Positions 1 through 12,277 of a stretch of DNA of 42,780 bases are shown here, in pieces. Origin of the DNA: Tetrahymena elliotti 4EA (lineage: Eukaryota; Ciliophora; Oligohymenophorea; Hymenostomatida; Tetrahymenidae); contig JH720348.1 in assembly GCA_000231825.2 (NCBI GenBank), positions 237,210 to 279,989 on the forward strand. Direction: 5' to 3'. Every line of letters starts with the position of its first letter. Within the stretch, counting starts at the first letter, position 1. Below the pieces are notes generated by a model, which did not search any database, was not told the DNA's origin, and worked only from the letters and a program-made list of their open reading frames with translations. The position numbers and the translations under genes were made by a program.

Positions 1-1800
1 CTTATTAATTAATTTATTTGATTTCAAATTAACTTCATTACTTCCACAAATATTTTAAAGCTTGAAAAAACAAATTGAATCAAATAAATATTTAACAAAA
101 TTACGATATATTGAGATTTAAAGAAGTTATGTTTTGACACTATTCTAAGTACTTTCCAATTTGTTTTGCACCATATGCTTTTACAATGTTTAGTCTTCAA
201 AATAATATAATAAAATGTTTATTTCAATTTATTTGGGAAAACATGTTGAAATTGATAAATAAAATTAGATAGGAAGTGAATAATTAAATTAGAGAAAAAA
301 ATGAATAGCTGAATGAAGAAGTAAGGGACTCAATAACTAATGAATCAAATAAATGGATATAATTCATAGTGAAAAGCTCATTTAGCTTAATTATTAACTA
401 ATTCTGAGCTAATTCATATATTTATTTATTTGCTCTCAAATTAACTTCACTTCCACAAATATTTTAGAGCTTGAAGAAGCAAATACAATCAAATAAATAT
501 TTAACAAAATTACTTAAGATTGAGATTCAAAGAAGTTATGTTTTGACATTATGATAAACTCTTTCCAATATGTTATGCTCCTATTTCTAATATCTGATTG
601 TTCCTTCAAAATAATATGATAATATGTTTATTTCAATTTATTTGGCAAAATTAGAGAATTGAGAAAAAATAATAGCTGAATGATAAAACAAGGGAATCAA
701 TGAGCGATGAATCATATATTATGAACAAAGTTAATTCATAGTCAAAAGCTGAAAAAGCTTAATCGCTAACTAATTGTGAGTTAATTCATTTATTTATTTG
801 CTCTCAAATTAACTTCATTACTTCCACAAATATTTGAAAGCTTGAAAAAACAAATACAATAAAATAAATATTTAACAAAATTACTTGAGATTGAGATTCA
901 AAGAAGTTATGTTTTGACAATTTTCTAAGCTCATTCCAATATGGTATGCTCCTTCTGGGCGAATATTATTTCTCCTTAAAAATAATATATTTGTTTCAAT
1001 TTATTTGGGAAATCATGATGAAATTGACAAATAAAATAAGAGAGGAAGTAAATAATTAAATTATAAAAGAGAGAAAAAAATGGAAAGCTGGATAAAGAAA
1101 CAAGAGATTCAATGATTTATGAATATAAAGAAGTGATTTAATTCATAGCCAAAAGCTTATTTTGCTTAATCATTTTGTTTAATTTATTTATTATTTTCTG
1201 TCAAATTATGTTCAAATTTTAAAACTTGAAAAACAAATAAATATTTAACAAAATTACTCAAGATTTAGATTCAAAGAATTGATGTTTTGACACTTTTCTA
1301 AGCTCATTCCAATATTTTTTACTCCTTCTGAGCCAATATTATTGTTCCTTCAAAATAATATGATAATATACTTGTTTCAATTTATTTGAGAAATCATGAT
1401 GAAATTGATAAATAAAATAAGAGAGGAAGTGAATAATTATATTAGAAAATCTTGAAAAAACAAATACATCAATTAAATATTTAACAAAATTACGATAGAT
1501 TAAGATTCAAAGAAGTTATGTTTTGACACTTTTGTAAGCTCAATCCAATATCTATTGCTCCATTCCATTAAATTTCATTGCCCCTTAAAAATAATATGAT
1601 AATATGTTTGTTTCCATTTATTTGGGAGATCATGATGAAATTGATAATTAGAATCAGAGAGGAAGTGAATAATTAAATTAGAAAATAGAGAAAAAAGTGG
1701 ATAGTAAAATAACAGAAAAAGTGACTCAATAACTAATGAATCAAATGAATGGATTTGATTCATATTCAAAAGCTTATTTTGCTTAATTATTATAATGACT
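1..1800. repeat. Degenerate tandem repeat array, about five units
   Basis: A unit of roughly 370-410 bp recurs head to tail. The landmark GTTATGTTTTGACA (or a one- to two-base variant) lies at about 126, 535, 906, 1280 and 1515, giving spacings of about 409, 371, 374 and 235. The last interval is short because unit four runs straight into the middle of unit five near 1448, as if part of a unit was deleted. Each unit also carries an ATTAACTTCATTACTTCCAC-like start, an ATTTAACAAAATTAC block and a GAGAGGAAGTGAATAATTA block. A partial sixth start is seen at 1801-1850. Units differ by many substitutions and small indels, so the array is old. No convincing protein is encoded: the only open frame of note is a low-complexity shadow. 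The array may continue beyond the left edge. Confidence 0.9.
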
Positions 1801-2323
1801 AATTATTGATTTATTTATTTACTTTAAAATTAAATTCCTTACTACCATTTTATTAATTTTCTAATTTTAGACTATCATAAATTTTAAAATCAAAAATTTT
1901 CTTAGCTGCCTTAATTAGGAGTAGACTAAAATTGTAATTAATAAATAATTCACATTAAAAATTCAACATTTTTAGAAGTTTTTATAATAGAACTTTCTTT
2001 ATTTTGAAATATTTTTTTTAAATATTTGTTAAAAATCATATTTTATTTTTTTAAATAAAAAACTTAACCAAAATAAACTAATTTATCTCTTAAAAATTAA
2101 ATAAAATATCAGAAATCAATCTAAATAGCCAATTTTATAAAAAAATAATAATAAAATTTAAAATGAAACATGAAAAAAATGTTAAGATTTGATAAGAAAT
2201 AGTACCATAATTTACTAATAAATAAAATTTTAATATCTCTTGAATTAAAATAAGCTTTTTTCTCATAAAAACGATCAAAAATTAAACGAAAATTGTTTAA
2301 AAATCAAATTATTTATTATTATT
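1801..2323. other. AT-rich spacer
   Basis: Nothing coding is recognisable. It opens with a partial copy of the tandem repeat start (1801-1850) and is then long A/T runs up to the predicted 3' end of the first kinase gene. Confidence 0.5.
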
Positions 2324-4250
2324 TCATTACCTTAAGTTGATATTGGCTATTCTATTACTTTAAATTTCAGAAACCTTAATTTTATTTAAAAACTTAATTA
2401 ATAATTTTAATTTTTTTTTTTAATTAAATTTAAATTAAAAAATTAACATATTTTAAAATAATATTTGATTATAATAGTGTAAAATATAAAGTTAAATTAA
2501 ACAATTTAATATAGATTAAATGTTAAATATTTTACCTTAGTTATTTCTTTAGAAAAGTATTTCTGTTAAAAATCATCTAAAATTTATGACAAGTCTTTTC
2601 TTCCAAAAATTTCAAATGCTAGAGTATGCTAAATTGCTTTGTCATAAATTTTTGTTTGTCTATTGATTAAGTCTGGTTCGCCTGCATATGGTGCAAATGG
2701 TTTTTCAAATTTTATTCCAAGTTTTAGTGATTCTAAACCATATTAGGGTTATAAATTTTAATAGTTATCTAATAAACATAAACATATGCCTAAAGTAAAT
2801 ATGTCACTCTATTTTTTAATAAAATATTTATTATATTTTGCTAAGTATTTATTGTATTATTTAACCTATTTTGTTGATTATTTATTCTTTAATTATTCAG
2901 GTGCCCAATAACCAAATGTACCACACTTATTTATTCAAAATTTAATTATAATTGAGTTAATTAAAAATTCATTTACTCCATCATAAATAGGTTCAAAATA
3001 ATTTTTTAAAACCCAATCACCTGTTTCACTATAATGGTCATAATCATAATCTTCATCCATTCTTAAATACTCAGCTTCATCGAAATCACCTATTAATTGA
3101 AAATATTATATTTTAATTCATTTGATAGTTTGAGAATTTAATTAGATAAAAACTAATTTTTAATTTATAAACTTATTTCTTATTTAAAGTGAAAAATGAA
3201 TATTACTTAGTTTGATTTAAGGGTTAAAATTATTATCCTCTAATACCAAAAAGTTTTCAAGTTTGATATCTCTATGGATTATATTCATTTGATGAAGAAA
3301 ATTGATAGAGTCCATCATTTGAGTAGCTATCATTTCTTTGACTACTGAAGTTAGCTAATTACTATGATTTTTTTCTAAATATGTTTTGAGATCACCTAAA
3401 AATAATAAATGAAGGTAAATTCAATTTTGAAATAACAGAAAGAAAAGTTAAATACAATAGCACTTTTCAAGCTCAAAGACTATAAAATCGTATTATTTAG
3501 CTACACTGAGATAAAATGCATTGTACAATCTGACAATTAAAGGCATTTAACAAGATTAGATAATATTTATTTCCTTGTTGGTTTAGGCTATTGAAATAAC
3601 TTTTTGTATTTTAAGCACACATTCTCTTTGTTGTTTTTAATTATATGCTCCAAGAATGACACCTTTTCCTCCTTGGTTAATAAAATAAAAGCTCTTATTG
3701 TAATTTGGGTTTTAAAATAGTTTTTCCAATATTATTTTTAACTAATATTCTGTAAAGATCTTTTATTTTTTCATCTTCTAGTAATTATTAACTACAATCT
3801 CAATTTAATTCTAATTTAAAAAATAAATTTTTAATTGACTTGTTTCATATATTTTATTTACCTGTAGCTACAATTGTGATTGTTTCAAATTTTAGATGTT
3901 TAAATTGTTATTTTAGCTTTAAGTAATCTGATTTAATTAATGTATTATCTAAGACTAGGATTAAAAATAAATATTTAATATAAATAAATTGATATTGGTA
4001 TTATCGAAAGTATTTTTGATGAAAAAGAATTATTAAATATATGTATTATTATCATATATATTTTAAGGTTTTTAAAAACTTAAATTTAAATTTTAAATTA
4101 AATTTGCTTATAATAATTTCAATAAATAAAATATGCAAATTGAATTTGATTTTTAGAAAGAATAAATTACTTTCCAAACCGAATCTTAGATATTTTGATT
4201 TAATTTATTCTATTATCCTGGCTAGGCTTCTTCTTTAAATAGCTCATTTA
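2324..4250 (-). CDS. Protein kinase (multi-exon, 5' end unresolved)
   Basis: Ser/Thr-type protein kinase, probably cytosolic. Reading right to left with TAA/TAG as Gln, the exons give a glycine-loop-like INQGGKGVILGAY, a VLK lysine, a hinge-side segment IVFELEKCYC, then GDLKTYLEKN, the catalytic loop HRDIKLENFL (about 3300-3270), a metal-binding motif DFD in KLSDFDEAEY (about 3080) and the activation-segment end CGTFGYWAPEQ (about 2920-2890). SDIFTLGICL follows (about 2800). The HRD aspartate and the lysine two residues later are both present; the third DFG position is Asp. Likely introns include 3090-3206 and a 51-nt one at 2926-2976 which removes an in-frame TGA. A last small exon ending at the TGA at 2324-2326 is tentative. 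An acidic/Gln-rich exon at about 4163-4268 may be the N-terminus, but its splice phase does not match the next exon, so the start is uncertain. Tandem relative of the next gene. Confidence 0.75.
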
Positions 4251-4393
4251 TTTTCTTTTCTAATTGAGGCTAATTAAATTAAAATTTTTTATTTTTAGAT
4301 AAATTTAAATTAATAAATTTAAGATGAATATCATTTTATGCTCTCATTGATTATTATTTGCAAGTAATTTTTTAGAATTTAATTCTTAAAATT

Positions 4394-6686
4394 TCAACAA
4401 AGTTAAGAAAGACAAAAATAGATCTTCTTATTTACCAAAATGATGATAGAACTCAATTCAATTTTTTGATAGGTAATATCTTTCCATATCAGCTATTCAA
4501 GAAATAGCTATGCAGACTTGCGTTCTTTGAAATTAGGGTTTAAGAAAGTTTTAGCTATTTAGTAAATGCTGGAGGTTCTGTTTAGAGTTTGCTTAGGGAA
4601 TAATTAACCCTTTTTCAACTCATACCTTTCATCCTCTGTTACCTTCAAGAAGTTAAATTGTTCTATATTATCTAATTCTAAAAGAACTAATCCAACTTAG
4701 AATAGGTCACTCTTTAAAAAAAGATAAGTTTATGTGTTTATAAAAGCAATAATTTTACTTCTCTTCTCCATATGTCATGCTCTGACTCTGGAGGCATGTA
4801 TTCTTTTGTTCCTTTCTAAATTAAAAAAAATCTTTTAAATTTGAAAATAAATTAAAAAAAAAAACCTATTTGGCATGAATCTTTGATTCACTAAGAGATA
4901 TGAATGAAGCAAATGCTAAATTACCTAATTAAGTGGATTGTTTTAATATTTTATCGTTTTTAAATTAATAAACTTTGGGTATTTTAAAAATAAATAAAAT
5001 TTTTAAAATAAATATATTTTAGAAGTTTTCCTTTGTATTAGTATTAAAAAGGTTTAAAAAAAATTGTAAGTTTTTATTCAAAGCTAAATTTATCTTATAA
5101 AGCAGAATAATAGGTTGAATCTATTCTATTTAGATGAATAATTCAATCTTAAAAATGAAAAAATAACTTTTTTAATTTAAATTTGTATTTTAAAAATTCA
5201 AAATTATTGATTACAAATCTTGACAGTAGGCTAATTTTACTTATTAAACTAAATGAGAATATTATTTGGTTGAATATCTCTATGAAGAAATTGTTTTTAG
5301 TGAAGGAAGGCTATAGCATCTAGAATTTGGATAGTTAGTATTTCTTTCATTTTCTAATCAGGGAACTAATTTATTTATCTACAAAATCCTATGTAGTCTG
5401 CTAAATTTGCTGTTATAAATTTGAATTATTATGTAAAATTTTTTTAAAAATAGAATAAATATAAATTATAGTTAATTTTTAAAGTAGATTGATTCAATGT
5501 AAAACACGTTGTTATCAAATTATAAATAACTATCTTGATACTTTTTAATAGCATTCTATTAACTCTTCTTATTTTTAATTATGTATGTAACAAACAATCA
5601 AAAATTTGAAAAGAATTTACATCATTTACTATTGATAATAGCTTTTCTGATTTTTTATTTACCTAATTTTACCTAATTCTTTACAATTATATTATATTTT
5701 TACTTCAATAAATATGAGTAGCTCTTTTCTTAGAAAATTTTTTTTAATTTCATAGAGTCATAGTCAATATAATAATAAAGTTATTATCTTAGAATAAGGG
5801 CCTTTAAAAATGAATAAAAGTAAAATAACAATCATAATTCTTCTCAGAAAAAAGAGTTCCATAAAAAATTTTTCATTAAAGAAGTTTTGTCCTCCTAAAT
5901 GTAAAATAAATTGATTTATTGCTATAAAATGAATTAATTTTTATAAGCATGATAAGGGTTTGAAGACAATCTATTAATATTCATAGGGGATTTATATTCT
6001 AAAAATCAAAGAATTCCATATAAAAAATTTTAGATTTGACTTTTCATGATAATAAAAAAATTATAAAAATGAATGAAAACAAAAAGAAAGATTTACATTC
6101 ATTTACTTAATAATTTAGAAAGATATTAAAATACTTTTTTTTTGGAAAATTTATGAAGCGAATCTTAATTAAGTGAATAAGAAAAAACAAGATAAAAAGA
6201 AACATCTCTTTTATGGCAATAATCATGGAATTTAAATCTACTTTTTTATAAAATTTTATAATTAATAATCAAATTATCTTTACTCTAGCAATATTCAAGC
6301 TCTAGTACTAAGAATGTTTTTACTTTTTCATTTCCTAAATCTTCAAACAGTATTTTATCTTCATAGATATAGTATTAATCTTAAACATCGATTAAATAGG
6401 GGCATTGTTTGACCTTCAAGAGAAGGTTATACTCTTTTAACATATTTTCAATCTCACTAGGATCATTTTCATCATAATGAACAACTTTTAGCGCAACAGG
6501 CTATTATCCATTTTTCTTGATTGCTTTAATTACTAAAGCAAATGATCCATTTCCTAAGTATTCAAATTAGGTTTTTTCGTATTGTTGTTACTACTTTGTT
6601 AGCTGCTAGAAGAACTGAAAGATTTTTTTTTTATTGATAATGCAATCCTTGGTTTTTTTAGCTATTTCCTCGATTTTTTGTTACAT
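4394..6686 (-). CDS. Protein-kinase-fold protein, probable pseudokinase
   Basis: The predicted start ATG is at 6684-6686 and the stop TGA at 4394-4396. The first exon gives a good kinase N-lobe: YLGNGSFALVIKA glycine loop, VALKVV lysine and FLVLELEYC hinge side. Exon 2 starts at 5409 (TNLADYIGF) and carries HRDIQPNNIL. The next exon reads KICNLAFAS where DFG is expected. After that come GTKEYMPPE and SDLFQVGLVLLEL. Predicted introns are 5410-6283 (874 nt), 4925-5214, 4816-4865 and 4712-4758; all have GT...AG ends and compatible phases. DFG is replaced by NLA and the HRDxK lysine by Gln, so catalysis is doubtful although the HRD aspartate and VALK lysine remain. The C-terminal part after SDLF is specific to this gene. 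It lies just upstream of, and in the same direction as, the related kinase; the pair looks like an old tandem duplication. Regulation is not visible. Confidence 0.78.
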
Positions 6687-8051
6687 TTTTCTTTTCCTAA
6701 ATTTTGGTTAACTGTTGGTTTTTGCTAGTAAGCTAGTTGTTTTTTGCTGAACTTGTATACTTTTGATAATTAATTATCTTATCTTAAATTTGATTATTGA
6801 TTTTAGAAATAAATCCTTTGTATTTCTAATCAAAAATTATTTAATCATAGCTTAATTTTTTTAAGAAGTATTTTAATGTGTAAATTAAAATTCAAAAAAC
6901 ATTTCATCCAATCAAAAGCCAAATTACGCTACCATACATATTTTTTAAATTATGCATTTATAATATATGTTAAAAAAAGTTTGCAACTCTGAGCAATCAC
7001 TTTGAATTCAAAGAGTTATTTTTGTGAGATAAATTTTGAAAAAAATCTCTAAATCAAATAAATTAAAAACTTCACCTCTAAATACATTCTCATATGAATT
7101 TAAAATTTTTTATTTATTAAAAAAAAGACTAATTTATTAAAAAAATGTTAAATTTATTTTCTAATTAATTTAAACAAACAAAATAATTTTTTCAACTTTT
7201 ATTCTTTGCTTAATTTTCTTAATTACAGAATGGCTTTTAATTCTAACCTTAATATTAATTAAATAAAAAATCTTGAATGATTAATTGGTTCTTTATGGCA
7301 ATAAAAAAGTTAAAAAAAAAATATATAATTTTATTGAATGAAATTTTTTGTTTCTTTAAATTATTTTTTGGACTTTAATTATTATTTTTTCTATTAAAAT
7401 TAAAAATACTTTTATTTTATAATTTTCATTTTAGACTTTGTATTTTTATCTACTTATCTTTAAAATATGAGCTAAAAAATTAAATAAAGCTTTATTTTTT
7501 ACTCTTTTAAATAACTTTTATTCTTTTAAGAAACTTTATATTTCTTTAAAATAATATTACTATTTCACAAAAAATAAGTTTAAAAGCATTAATTAAAGTG
7601 TTAAAAATTTGTTAATTAACTGCTTTTCAGATTCATTAAACATAAAATGTTAACTTTAAATTAATAGAGAATATAAATTAGAGTTTTAAAAATAATTTAA
7701 ACTTTAATTACAAAAATAAATACATGTTTTTTGAAATTTGTTAATTGAATTCAGTCCAAAATATTTGAAAAGTAAAATTTGATGATTGAAGTCTGAATGA
7801 AAACATAATATATTAACGATAAAATATTTGTATAGTAAATTAAAAAGAAAAAAAGACTGGATTAATGTATTGTAAGAAATGTAAATCGTTTTGAATATAA
7901 AAGTGAAAATAAAGTGGTTTGTTTGATTGAAGATATTATAATATTAACTATTTTTGAAAATATACATAAAAATTAAAATTTGATTGTTTATTTTATTCAA
8001 TAAGTAATTAATAGTTGTTATATAGATACACATACATATACATAGATAGAT
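6687..8051. other. AT-rich intergenic region between divergent genes
   Basis: It separates the minus-strand kinase pair from the plus-strand B-box gene, so it should hold both upstream regions. Long A/T tracts are present, and a short TACA/TAGA-rich stretch (about 8021-8050) lies directly before the B-box gene start. No coding segment or RNA gene was recognised. Confidence 0.5.
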
Positions 8052-11000
8052 ATGAATGAAAATTAAGAAGAATAAGATTAATTTTATAATGGCTCTCCTA
8101 TATCATTTGATGATTTCAATAATTTATCATCAGTAAATGAATCTTCTGGTGAGTAGAGCAATTCAAACCAGGTTAATAATTAAATTAATAGCAAGCAGAT
8201 CAACTTCTCTGGTTAGTTTAATCCTGTTTTGGAATCAGTGAGCAGAGATGATTACTTTATTAGAAATAATAATTAGCAAATATAATAAGACTAGCATATT
8301 GTTTAGTAGTAGCAAGGTTAGTTGTTTGATGATGATGGATTTTTAGAATAGTTAGAAGCTGATGATAATCCATAATACATCTAATCAATCAGTTCTGCTA
8401 ATGAAAAGAAAAAATCTTTGAATTATGATAATATGAATGAATAAATTTAAGAAAAAATATAAAAAATAGACAGTAGACATATTATTTAGTAAGCTAATAC
8501 ATGGAACCCAAACGAAGTATTTGCGAAAAAGGCTAATTCAAGTAAATTTAATTATGTTATCATGCTTATATTAAGAAAATTATATTTATTCTAGCTTAAA
8601 GAATTACTCAAGAGATTATCAATCAAGATTTTTATGATTAAGAGCAATAATTATCTGTAGATTCCTAGGAAAGAAATGAAAGAATTCAGTAAGAATAGCA
8701 ATAAAGAAAGTTGTAGAGTGAAGCAAGTAGTTAGGGAGAAATTAGATCATAGTCATCTTTTCAAAATGTTTAAAATAGAAAAATGAGCAATTAAGAATTA
8801 TTTTAGTAAAAAAGCAAGAATGAGCAACTTAACGAACTTGAACAGTAAATCCAAAAATTTCAAGAAATATAATAAAAAATAGAAAAGAAAAGGAAAAGCT
8901 CTTCTTTGAAATCATAGTCACAGATACAAATGAGTGAAACAGACTCTCAAAAGAGTAATCCTCAAAACACAAATTAACTTACTAATGAATCTGAAAAATC
9001 AAAACAGCAGCAATTTTTTAAAGAAAATTCAAATTAAAAGTATTAAATACAGAACAGTTCAAAAGAATTACAATAATAAATGCTACTGACTCATCAGACA
9101 CAATAATCTTAGCAATACAAACAACAGGAATTTGAAAATTAATAATAATTATTACAAATTTAATAGCAACAATAATAATAATAATAATAATAGTAATTAG
9201 AGTTACAAAAGTAGTAACATTTATAGTTTTAACAATAGTAGCAATTATAAATTTAACAGTAGCTTCAATAATAGTATTCATAATAATAACAGAATGTATA
9301 GCAGCAATAGTAGCATAATTTTTATAATTAAAAGTAATAGTAATCGTCAAATGCTTAATTATAGGTTCAGTAGTAACAGCAATAGCCTCTATAGTTATAA
9401 TAGCAGTAGATTTTATTTTAACAATAATAGTAAGGCTTATTGCAGGCTTAAAGTAATCGCTAGGAAAAGAATGGGTTTATCAATGTAGATTATAATACTT
9501 TGCAAGTAAATAAGCAATAAATAGAGAATAACACATAGAAATTTAAAATGAAATGGGAAAATGTTTTAAGTGATTCTAAGTTGAACAATGAATTTAAGAA
9601 ATTCAATAATGGACATTAGAGCATAGAAAAGTAACTGAAATAACTTGAAAATTAGCAGAACATTTACAAGTAATAGCTAATGAGTTAGTAATAACATGAG
9701 GAGGAAGAAAGAAAATATTACACTAAATAAGTTGAGGAAATTTGTAATTAAATAGGAATAGATAGGTCTTCCTCCAATTCACCAGAAAAATATGACTAAG
9801 TAAAATAAAAGCTAACGTTTAATGGAAACAATAGCCAAAGTAATAATAGCAGTGGTAATAACTAACAAAACAGTAGCAGTATGAAGAAATATAATATATA
9901 ACAATATGCTTTAGAGAAAGATTCCAATCTATATTAAAAAGATGGTTTGTTTTAGCAGATTATTAATGAAGGAAAAAGCGATTCTAAGCATCAAAAAAAC
10001 TTCACTTTCTCTCATAATCAAACTACAGATAATGGACCTCTATTTATGGCAGATATGAATAACAATAATTTAATGAATAATTAATCTAATCTATCTAATA
10101 ATTTATCTGGAAATATAAAGAATATTTCACAATAACCAAACATTATACCAGAACTAATTCCAAGCAGAGCAATGATGGAAAACATTGAAAAAATAGACAA
10201 TCAGTTCTCACTTAGTAATGAAAAATAAGATTTTAGTCAATCTAACTTTCTTCAGAATAATGAAGACAATAACATTTTATTATAAAATTCTGATGTCGCT
10301 AACTCCAACATTTAATATTAAAATTAGCAAGAAATTCAAGCAAATTTGATGGCTTATTAAGATTTGAATTTAATGTGTCCTCTTCATCCAGAAGAGATGA
10401 ACATATTTTTTTGTGGTACTTGCAGATAATTCAATATTTGCTTGATTTGCCTTCATTAAGGACTTCATTAAAATCACTACGTTCTAGAACTCTAATAGGA
10501 AATAAAAAATATCAGAAATTAGAATGTGAATAGCTTCTTTTTGCACAAAATATTTAATTTTGTTGCTTCGTTAAAAGATAGAAAGAATTTACTTATCAAT
10601 AAACAAGATGTAATAACTAATAAGTAAAAAAGGATCATGAATTAATAAGATGAAATAATACTTTTTGCATAAAATAAATTATAAGAAATTAGAAGTAATA
10701 TTGACAATTTTGAAAAGAAAATTCATAATGATATCAATAAAATATTTACTCATTGGTATGAAGGTTTTTGTGCTGATTAAGATAAACTCTAAGAGCTTGT
10801 AGATGATTTATAAAATGAATGTGATTATTTTGAAACTTCTTTAGGTAAATTACCTAACTAGACAGATGGAGAAAACATTCACATACCATCTCCAATTTAG
10901 ATTTATGCAAATAATATTGATAAAATTGAAGCACTTCTTTCTTAAGAAGATAATCCTGTTTATAAAAATTAGGATTTAAATGTTTCTTCATTAGAAAACA

Positions 11001-12277
11001 ACATAACAGAAAGAAACAATTTAGAGTTAAGCTCAATTGTAGAAACTTTAAATGACTTTTCTAGAAAAATATAAAAAACTTTAAACAAACTAGAGAAACC
11101 AAGTTATTTGGATAGTCAAGCAGCATATAATTAAAAGCATCATTTTGAAAGCATCTAAATTCATAATAGAAGCAAATCTCCTAAACAGTTAGATACTTTT
11201 AGAAAATCTCCTATTTAAATGTCCAAATAAACTACAAGTGCTTTGAGTAAATTTAATTAAAACAATATTCTTAGTGAAAGAGCATCTGTAATCTAAGAAT
11301 AATTTTACAGCCATCTTTATCCAAGTCCCCTTCAAAAATAATAAAATAATGATCCTCACTTTAGATCTGATTTTGAATACAATGTAGAAGAACATTTTAG
11401 AAGTTTTTCACCAACTAGATTGGAAGGTTAGAATAATTCTTAGCATTCTCTCTCTGTAAATTCTATGTTTGGAAAGAACTCACACATTAATAATAGCAAT
11501 AATAATAATAACTTAAATATATTTTAGAGTACATCAATACTTTCTAAACATAATCAAAGCTATAAGAATTTTGAGAGTCATAGTCATAGAAAAAGTTTAT
11601 CCTAAAGAAAGATAGATTCTAATAATATGAGCTAATAAAATAAAAACTATGAAACAATTTCAAGAATAAAGAAAAATCTTGATTAAATAACCCATTCACC
11701 TCTTTCATCTTCATAAAATTCTTAAAAAAAGTTATAACTTTTATAAAACAGTATAATCTTCAATCAAATGGCTGCATAAACTGCAATATCTTCTCATAAC
11801 AACATTAACATTAAAAAGAGTGACAAAAAATTGTAAAATGACAGCAAATTTAATAGCATATAATAATCATTATAATAAAAGTAAAATAACATCTCTATTA
11901 TTCCAGCTTCAAACAGATAAAATCTAAGAAATAGAAAAAGTGAGATTGATATTTCTACTCTCAAAACTGGATATGAAGATCTAAAAAGTTCTAATAAATT
12001 CTTTGGTAACATGCTGCCTTCCAGTACTTAAAGCCAAATTCAGCGCAACTCTCCAAAACGTAATTTGAAAGTTGAAAACTAACTTGCTACAACACATAGA
12101 AATCTTCATAATTCATAATAAAAAAATAGTCTATTAAGTGCTGAGCAACAAAATTCTTCTAATAAAATGATGTCAAATTTAATAAAATACAAATAACTTT
12201 ATAATATTGGTAAAAGATCTTTCTTTGATTAAAATTCTAATGGAGCTGATTCTTCTAACAGTAAAAATTTCTAATGA
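8052..12277 (+). CDS. Gln/Asn-rich B-box zinc finger protein, 1,390 aa
   Basis: Starts at ATG 8052 (MNENQEEQDQ) and ends at TGA 12275. One 53-nt intron (8542-8594, GT...AG, phase 1) keeps the frame open throughout, which supports the model. Residues 1-750 are largely Q/N/S-rich with a long polyglutamine stretch encoded mainly by TAA, TAG and CAA near 9130-9320. Around residues 758-791 is a B-box type 2 zinc finger: C758-x2-H761-x8-C770-x2-C773-x5-C779-x2-C782-x5-H788-x2-H791. A helical, coiled-coil-like segment follows (about 800-900). The C-terminal 450 residues are polar and low-complexity with SP/SPK-like sites. No RING finger precedes the B-box, so it is not a classical TRIM ligase. By analogy with B-box plus coiled-coil proteins it is probably a cytoplasmic scaffold, but the partner is unknown. 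Transcribed divergently from the kinase genes. Confidence 0.9.
8542..8594 (+). other. Predicted intron of the B-box gene
   Basis: GTAAATTTAATT...TTCTAG, 53 nt, much more AT-rich than its flanks. Removing it joins the two open frames in phase 1, giving a codon for Thr at the junction. Confidence 0.8.
9165..9196 (+). repeat. Trinucleotide (AAT/TAA)n run encoding polyglutamine
   Basis: A TAA-repeat microsatellite inside the B-box gene, read as consecutive Gln in the ciliate code. Neighbouring sequence to about 9420 continues as impure TAA/TAG/CAA repeats. Confidence 0.8.

Noticed and set aside
2926..2976. In-frame TGA in the first kinase read as Trp
   Set aside because: A 51-nt GT...AG interval with typical A/T richness removes it and joins YDG to CGTFGYWAPE, so an intron explains it better.
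9018..12012. Minus-strand and off-frame open frames over the B-box gene
   Set aside because: They are shadows of the plus-strand gene's repetitive Q/N codons; none has motifs, and the true frame is continuous for 1,390 codons.
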